The notes below the pieces were generated by a model, which saw only the letters and a list, made by a program, of their open reading frames with translations, was not told the origin of the DNA and made no database searches. The position numbers and the translations under genes were made by a program. 64,000 nucleotides of DNA. Origin: Nocardioides sp. W7 (GTDB lineage: Bacteria > Actinomycetota > Actinomycetes > Propionibacteriales > Nocardioidaceae). The DNA lies in contig NZ_CP095078.1 in NCBI RefSeq assembly GCF_022919075.1, positions 4,836,001 to 4,900,000 on the forward strand. Reading direction: 5' to 3'. Below, piece after piece: positions 58,924 through 64,000 of this stretch (positions within the stretch are counted from its first letter, which is position 1; the number at the start of each line of letters is the position of its first letter).

Positions 58924-59685
58924 CTATCGAGGGCAGTAGGCGCGCACGCCGTCCGGGCTCAGGTCCCGGTCGCGCAGCACCACCGCCGCCGCGGCGCCGT
59001 ACGCCGCACAGGTCCGCTCGAAGTCCGGACGGCGGTACTCGATCATCAGCACCCGCCGGCCGTAGACGGCGGTGTAGCGACTGCACTCGTCGTACCTCCC
59101 GCACTCCTCGGCGACCGCGAAGTCGAAGCCCAGCCGCGTGCCCCGCAGGCCCGCGAGGTTCTTCTGCCCGACGGCGAGGCCGGCCCGGTGAGCGGCGCGG
59201 ATGAGCAGCCGGGCGTACGCGACGGCGTGCCGCCTCCGGATCAGGCCACTGCTCCGGGTGAAGGAGTCGAGGTTGTCGAACTCCACCGCCTCGTACCCGT
59301 CACGCGCGCACCCTGCGGTCCAGCGCCCGACGATCCGGGCCAGCGCTCGGCGCTCGGCGGGCGTGCGCAGGTCGAGCAGCCACTCGCCCCAGGCCTCGTC
59401 CTCGACCAGCCGGCCGCGTCCGTCCTGGAGCAGCAGGTGGCGGCGTCGCTGCCAGAACCGCTTCTCGCCCGGCTGGGTCTGGAAGCCGTTGACGTAGCAG
59501 ACGTCGTAGCGTCCCGCGGGTCGCGCGGTGCGGTCGCGCACCACGATCCCGACGTGCGCGGGCACCCCGCGGTTGCCACCGAGCTGGTAGTCGACACCGG
59601 TGCCGACCGGCAGCTCCTGCAGGCCGTACGACGGCGCCGGGGCGAGCAGCAGCAGGGCGACGAGGGCGAGCACGAGCCGGCGCAT
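58924..59685 (-). CDS. Secreted GH114-like protein (endo-alpha-1,4-polygalactosaminidase family)
   Basis: The 253-residue protein has a signal peptide (RRLVLALVALLLLAPAPSYG). The body matches the GH114 TIM-barrel outline: YVNGFQTQPGE early, WGEWLLDLRTPAER, GYEAVEFDNLDSF with acidic catalytic candidates, HRAGLAVGQKNL and DFAVAEECGRYDEC. The family contains enzymes that cleave galactosaminogalactan; the natural substrate here is unknown. It starts with ATG and precedes the hydrolase by 10 nt. Confidence 0.85.
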   Translation of the reverse strand: MRRLVLALVALLLLAPAPSYGLQELPVGTGVDYQLGGNRGVPAHVGIVVRDRTARPAGRYDVCYVNGFQTQPGEKRFWQRRRHLLLQDGRGRLVEDEAWGEWLLDLRTPAERRALARIVGRWTAGCARDGYEAVEFDNLDSFTRSSGLIRRRHAVAYARLLIRAAHRAGLAVGQKNLAGLRGTRLGFDFAVAEECGRYDECSRYTAVYGRRVLMIEYRRPDFERTCAAYGAAAAVVLRDRDLSPDGVRAYCPR

Positions 59686-59716
59686 GCCCGGACGCTACCC
59701 GTGGCACGATCGACCC

Positions 59717-60226
59717 ATGACCGACGCCATCACCGACGCCGTGACACGGATCGAGACCAGCCGGCTCGTCGCCGCCCCGCCCGCGGACGTCTTCGCGCTG
59801 CTGTGCGACCCGCAAGGCCACGTGGCGATCGACTCCTCGGGGATGCTCCAGGATGCCACCGGCGAGCCGGTGACAGCCGCGGGTGACAGCTTCGTCGTGC
59901 ACATGGACCGGGAGTCGCTCAACGACTTCCCCGAGATGGGGAGGTACGACGTCACGGTCACCATCCGTGACTTCGAGCCGGACCGGCTCATCTCCTGGAC
60001 GATCCTGGGCCGGATCCGCCCGCAGATCGGCCACGTCTACGGCTACCGCCTCGCGCCCGACCCCGACGGGAGCGACGGCACCGTCGTCACGTCCTTCTAC
60101 GACTGGGCCGACATCCACCCGGACTGGGCGGCCGCCGGGATCTTCCCCGTCATCTCCGAGGGCGCGCTGCGCGGCACACTTGGCATCCTCGACCGCACCG
60201 TCCGGCGCGGGTACGTCCGGGGCTGA
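59717..60226 (+). CDS. SRPBCC-family (START-like) protein
   Basis: The 169-residue protein has the SRPBCC fold pattern, beginning RIETSRLVAAPPADVFALLCDPQGH and continuing with VTVTIRDFEPDRLISWTI and a final helix with LRGTLGILDRTVRRG. Such proteins bind hydrophobic ligands or act as cyclases or regulators. The ATG at 59717 is chosen over the upstream frame, which is antisense to the GH114 gene. The following gene starts 7 nt after its stop. Confidence 0.85.
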   Translation: MTDAITDAVTRIETSRLVAAPPADVFALLCDPQGHVAIDSSGMLQDATGEPVTAAGDSFVVHMDRESLNDFPEMGRYDVTVTIRDFEPDRLISWTILGRIRPQIGHVYGYRLAPDPDGSDGTVVTSFYDWADIHPDWAAAGIFPVISEGALRGTLGILDRTVRRGYVRG

Positions 60227-60233
60227 CCGCGTC

Positions 60234-61136
60234 GTGCGGGTCGAGGTCGCGGCCCGGACCGCGCTGCGCTTCGAGGACGGCACGCCGGTGCGCGCCGCCT
60301 CCGGCGTGGTGGAGTACGACACGGGCTGGCTGGTCGTCCAGGACGACGCGACCCACGCCTGCCTGCTGACGACGCCGACCGCTGCCGGCACCCCGCTGCG
60401 CCTGCTGCCACCGGTCGACGGTCACGACTCCTTCGACGAGGCGGCCGGCACCAAGCACCTCAAGCCGGACCTGGAAGCGGCCTGCGCCGTCGGCCCCGGC
60501 GCCCTGATCCTGGGCTCCGGATCGACGCCGGCCCGGATGCGCGGCGTACTGCTGGCGCGGCCGGAGGCCGAGCCGCTGACGGCCGACCTCTCCGGGCTCT
60601 ACGCGCGAATCGGCGCGGCCCTCGCGGTCGATCCCGAGCAGCTGAACCTCGAGGGAGCGTGCCGGGTCGGGACCGCGCTGCGCTGGTTCCACCGGGGCCG
60701 CCCCGCGGCCGGACTCCCGTCGGCGGCCATCGACGTACCTCTCGCGGCGCTGCTCGCCGCCGTCCACGGCGACCTCGACCCCACCGCCGTCCCGCTGTCA
60801 GTCCCGCAGCTGCTCGACCTCGGTGACGGACTGGCCGTGACCGACGCCGTGACCCTCGACGCCCACACCGTGCTGGTCAGCGCCGCCCTCGAGGACAGCC
60901 CCGACGCCTACGACGACGGCGCGGTCCTCGCCTCCGCGCTCGCGATCCTGGTCGACGGCCGCCTCACCGACCGAGTACTGCTGCCCGAGCTCGACGGCCG
61001 GGTGGCCAAGGTCGAAGGACTGGCGGTGCGCTCGACCGACTCGACCGACCCGACCGGCGTACGCCTGCTCGCCACAGTCGACGCCGACGACGTCGACCTC
61101 CCGTCCTGGGCGCTCGACCTGCGGCTGCGACTCTGA
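60234..61136 (+). CDS. DUF6929-type conserved protein (beta-propeller-like)
   Basis: This 300-residue protein starts at GTG 60234. It contains repeated beta segments such as GVVEYDTGWLVVQDDATHAC, KHLKPDLEAACAV, ALILGSGSTPARM and RLLATVDADDVDL, a pattern I associate with the DUF6929 family. No signal peptide is visible. Function is unknown. It follows the SRPBCC gene by 7 nt on the same strand, so both probably form one transcript. Confidence 0.7.
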   Translation: MRVEVAARTALRFEDGTPVRAASGVVEYDTGWLVVQDDATHACLLTTPTAAGTPLRLLPPVDGHDSFDEAAGTKHLKPDLEAACAVGPGALILGSGSTPARMRGVLLARPEAEPLTADLSGLYARIGAALAVDPEQLNLEGACRVGTALRWFHRGRPAAGLPSAAIDVPLAALLAAVHGDLDPTAVPLSVPQLLDLGDGLAVTDAVTLDAHTVLVSAALEDSPDAYDDGAVLASALAILVDGRLTDRVLLPELDGRVAKVEGLAVRSTDSTDPTGVRLLATVDADDVDLPSWALDLRLRL

Positions 61137-61307
61137 CCGAGTGTTTCTAACCAGGTGGAACCGTCCTGTCCTGGCCGGGGTAGGAGCCTCCCCGCGCTAG
61201 GGGGGTCGTCGATCCCCTCGGGCGCGAGGAAGGACCCACAAGGAACGCGACCCGCCCACCACCGCCCGAGGATCGAGGGCGTCACGACCACTGACCCTCG
61301 TCCGGCC

Positions 61308-63887
61308 TCAACGGCGCTTCTTCGCCCGGATCGTGTACTTCCCCCGGGTGGTCGTCGTGTTGCCGGCCCGGTCGACGGCGGTCGCCTGCCACGTCACGAC
61401 CGTGCGCTTGCGCGACTTCCGCTTGGTGGTCACGACCTTGCAGGACTCGACGCCGGAGAGGGCGTCGGACGCCCGGCACGCGAGCCGCCGGACCTTCGGG
61501 TACGTCGCGCCGGAGCGCGCGCCCCGGACCGCGACCTTCGGGGCGGTCCGGTCGATGTTCACCCCCGGGGTCGTGACGGACCCCACCGAGCCCAGGGTGT
61601 CGGTCACCGAGCGCGTCACGACCTGGTTTCGGCCGTCCGCGGCCAGCTCCACCGGGACCGGGCACGCCGTCGTCAGGGGCAGCGTCCCGGTGCACACGAA
61701 CGTCACCGTGACCGGGGTCCGGAACCACCCACCGCGCGCGGGGCCCGACGAGCCGAGCGCTGCACTGAGGGCTGGGCGGGCGTACGGGTCGGTGACCAGC
61801 TCGACCGCCGGTGTCGAGGGCGTGCCTGCGCCCGTCACCACGGCGTGGATGCTCGCCACACCGGGCGTGGCCGACCCGGTGAGCGTCGCCGAGTAGGTGC
61901 CGTCGCCGTGGTCGGTGACGGGCCCGAACAGGTGCGACGGATCCGTGCTGGCGAACGACACGGTCAGGCCCGGCAGCGACGGCTCGGTCGAGCCCAGGCG
62001 GCGGGCCACCGCCAGGACCTCGGTGGTCGCGGCCCCGGTCCCCAGGATCGGGTCGATCGCGCGGACCCTCACCTCGTAGCCGTCGGTGGTCACGTCGGTC
62101 CCGACCAGGGTCGGGGCACCCGCGTCCGCGACCGCGGGCTCCACGGTCGCGCTGCCCGGGGTCGTCGACCCGGACAGGGTCGTCGTGTAGGTGCCGTCAC
62201 CCCGGTCGACGACCGCGGCGAAGGACTGACCCGCGTCGGTGCTGGTGAAGGAGACGTCGAGATCGGTGAGCAGCCGGCCGCTCGTGGAGCGGGCGGTTGC
62301 CGTCACGGGCACGGAGTCGTCCCCGGTCGCGACCAGCGACGTGAGCACGGGCTGGACGGTGACGGCGTAGCCCTCGGTCGTCACCTCGGCGCCGTACGAC
62401 GTCGCGCCGGCCGAGCTCGCGCCGATGGTCGCGGAGCCGACCGTGGTCGACCCGGTCAGCGTCACCGAGTAGGTGCCGTCGCCGTGATCCGTCACGGCGC
62501 CGAAGGCGTGGGTGGGATCGGTGCTCGTGAAGGACACGTCGAGGGCGTCGAGTCCGACGTCGCCCGCGGTCATCGCCGTCGCTCGGACCGTGACCTCGTC
62601 GGTGCCCGTGCCGACGAGCAGGTCGGTCACGGGCGCGACCCGGAGCTCGTACCCCTCGGTGGTGACCGAGGTCGTCCCGGACACGTCGTGGACGCGGAGG
62701 CTGCCCCGGGCCGTCGCGGTGACCGTGGCAGCTCCGACGGTGGTCGACCCGGTCAGGGTCGCGGAGTAGGTGCCGTCGCCGTGGTCGGTCACCGGCCCGA
62801 CGGACTGGGCCGGGTCGGTGCTGTCGAAGAGCACCTCCAGCGCCGGAACCTTGGTGCCGTCCGCAAGGGTGGCGGTCGCGGTGACCGTGGTCGAGTCCTC
62901 GCCGGTCGAGACGAGCGTGGCGTCGGCGACGCCGACGGCGACCTGGGTCACCGGTCCGGCGTCGTAGCTGATGGTCACGCCCGAGGCGACGGTGCGGTCG
63001 GCGAGGGAGATCGTGCCGCCGTCCGGCACCAGGCTGGAACCGCCACCACCGCCTGCTCCGTAGTACTGGCCGGTGCCACCCCCGCCACCGCCGTAGACGC
63101 CGCCGCCCCCGCCACCGCCACCGCGGAACGGCGCTCCGACGTAGCGAGCGGCACCACCGGCGCCGTACGTGCCGGCGTTGCCGTTGCCCCGGCCGGGGTT
63201 GACGTAGGAGCTGTCGACGCCACCCGCGCCGCCGGCGGTCTCGCTGGCCGCACGGCCTCCGCCCGAGGTCCCGCGGACCCCGGCGTAGTCGGGCGCCGAC
63301 GCGCCCGCGTCCCCGCCGGCCAGATCGACGTTGGTGGTGCCGTCGGCGGTGAGGCCGGCCCCGCCGCCGCCCGCGGCGACCACCAGCCGGGAGGCCAGGG
63401 CCGAGCACCCGGTGTCGGACTGACCGCAGGTGCGCACGTCGGTGGCGCCGCCACCGCCGGAGGCGGTCGCCGTGCTGCTGGCGACCGGCTGGCCGCCGCC
63501 GTTCCAACCGGCCCCGCCGGCGAAGCCGCCGCCGCCGACCCGGACGTGGAGGCGGTCGCCCGGCTCGACCGACAGCTCGGCCGTGACCCGGGCGGCCCGC
63601 CCGCCGCCGGTGGTCGGGTCCACCGCCCCGACGGCACCACCGGGAGCGCCGACCGCCACGACCTCGAGCTCGTGGATGCCGTCGGGGACGACGAAGAGCT
63701 GCTCGGCGCCGATGTAGGAGAACGTCACCGTGCTCGCGATCGCCCGCTCGGCGGGGAGGTACGTCGGGTCGGCCGCTGCGGCCCCGGGTCCAGGCACCGC
63801 GGTGAGGGCGAACGCCGGTGCGACGACGGCGAGGCTCACCCCGGCGCGCAGCAGTCTCGACGGACGCAGGCGGGTGCGGAGGGACAT
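61308..63887 (-). CDS. Large secreted protein: glycine-rich domain plus four Ig-like repeats
   Basis: The 859-residue product has a signal peptide (LRAGVSLAVVAPAFALTA with cleavage near AAAADP), then a glycine-rich domain to about residue 300 with GGGGGGGGVYGGGG turns. Four Ig-like repeats of about 90 residues follow, each containing STDPxxxFGxVTDHGDGTYSATLTGSTTxG-type strands as in invasin/Big-1 modules. The end has a bacterial Ig-like module with cysteines (CTGTLPLTTACPVPVEL) and a KxTIRAKKRR tail. No anchor motif is visible. It may be a surface adhesin or matrix protein. The ATG at 63887 is preferred to an upstream start. Confidence 0.85.
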   Translation of the reverse strand: MSLRTRLRPSRLLRAGVSLAVVAPAFALTAVPGPGAAAADPTYLPAERAIASTVTFSYIGAEQLFVVPDGIHELEVVAVGAPGGAVGAVDPTTGGGRAARVTAELSVEPGDRLHVRVGGGGFAGGAGWNGGGQPVASSTATASGGGGATDVRTCGQSDTGCSALASRLVVAAGGGGAGLTADGTTNVDLAGGDAGASAPDYAGVRGTSGGGRAASETAGGAGGVDSSYVNPGRGNGNAGTYGAGGAARYVGAPFRGGGGGGGGVYGGGGGGTGQYYGAGGGGGSSLVPDGGTISLADRTVASGVTISYDAGPVTQVAVGVADATLVSTGEDSTTVTATATLADGTKVPALEVLFDSTDPAQSVGPVTDHGDGTYSATLTGSTTVGAATVTATARGSLRVHDVSGTTSVTTEGYELRVAPVTDLLVGTGTDEVTVRATAMTAGDVGLDALDVSFTSTDPTHAFGAVTDHGDGTYSVTLTGSTTVGSATIGASSAGATSYGAEVTTEGYAVTVQPVLTSLVATGDDSVPVTATARSTSGRLLTDLDVSFTSTDAGQSFAAVVDRGDGTYTTTLSGSTTPGSATVEPAVADAGAPTLVGTDVTTDGYEVRVRAIDPILGTGAATTEVLAVARRLGSTEPSLPGLTVSFASTDPSHLFGPVTDHGDGTYSATLTGSATPGVASIHAVVTGAGTPSTPAVELVTDPYARPALSAALGSSGPARGGWFRTPVTVTFVCTGTLPLTTACPVPVELAADGRNQVVTRSVTDTLGSVGSVTTPGVNIDRTAPKVAVRGARSGATYPKVRRLACRASDALSGVESCKVVTTKRKSRKRTVVTWQATAVDRAGNTTTTRGKYTIRAKKRR

Positions 63888-63931
63888 GCGGGCTCCGGAT
63901 CGTGAGGAGAGGGAATCAGGGACGCCCGCGG

Positions 63932-64000
63932 TCATCGACGGACCGCCTTGCGGATGGTGTAGCGGCCCGCGGAGGTCGCGCGGTTGCCGGCACGGTCGAC
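63932..64000 (-). CDS. C-terminal end of a paralogous secreted protein (cut by window edge)
   Basis: The last 22 codons on the minus strand read VDRAGNRATSAGRYTIRKAV plus RR and a stop. They match the tail of the neighbouring large secreted protein (VDRAGNTTTTRGKYTIRAKK then RR), so a paralogue lies just beyond the right edge, 45 nt upstream of that gene. The rest is outside the window. Confidence 0.75.
   Translation of the reverse strand, partial: VDRAGNRATSAGRYTIRKAVRR

Overview
The window is high-GC actinobacterial DNA. Gene content and order (the GlgE glucan pathway, an ethylmalonyl/methylmalonyl-CoA gene set beside a FilP-like coiled-coil gene, frequent GTG starts, many 4-nt start/stop overlaps) suggest the Nocardioidaceae, probably a Nocardioides relative. 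This assignment rests on recognised gene families and synteny, not on a search.

Region 1 (1 to about 18,570) is the right-hand part of an integrative conjugative element (ICE). It starts inside a conjugation gene (SCO6880 family) and holds a VirB4-like ATPase, an ArdC/metallopeptidase fusion and a VirD4/TraD-type coupling protein. Next come an IS110-family insertion sequence and a complete four-gene Qat anti-phage operon (qatA-qatB-qatC-qatD, minus strand). The element ends with an SSB protein, several unknown ICE genes, and a xis-int pair beside a tRNA-Ala(GGC) gene, the likely attachment site. The relaxase and the other att site lie outside the window. The IS110 upstream region folds like one loop of a bridge RNA.

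Region 2 (18,570-25,100) is core chromosome: histidine phosphatase, rsfS, nadD, a small membrane gene and proA in one run, then etfA/etfB and an enoyl-CoA hydratase.

Region 3 (25,100-41,000) is the storage-glucan and trehalose block: glgX, a secreted beta-helix protein flanked by inverted copies of a 57-nt palindrome, glgP, and the overlapping operon glgE-treS-mak-glgB. In known biology TreS turns trehalose into maltose, Mak makes maltose-1-phosphate, GlgE polymerises it, GlgB branches it, and GlgP and GlgX degrade the glucan. A NUDIX gene follows.

Region 4 (41,000-54,990) holds a DMT permease and LysR pair, a YbbN-like protein, a CoA-transferase, meaB, a thiolase and methylmalonyl-CoA epimerase. 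It continues with the 5-oxoprolinase genes pxpA-pxpB-pxpC, crotonyl-CoA carboxylase/reductase, a strong terminator, a FilP/DivIVA-like coiled-coil protein and an AI-2E-family permease.

Region 5 (54,990-64,000) holds an ECF sigma factor with a membrane partner, a second DMT permease, a CGNR zinc-finger regulator, an alpha/beta hydrolase, a GH114-like secreted protein, two small cytosolic proteins, a large secreted Ig-repeat protein and the last codons of a paralogue of it.

Intergenic space from 21,900 onwards contains several palindromic or tandem repeats. Some reach into coding sequence and supply stop codons, a C-terminal tail or an in-frame insert.
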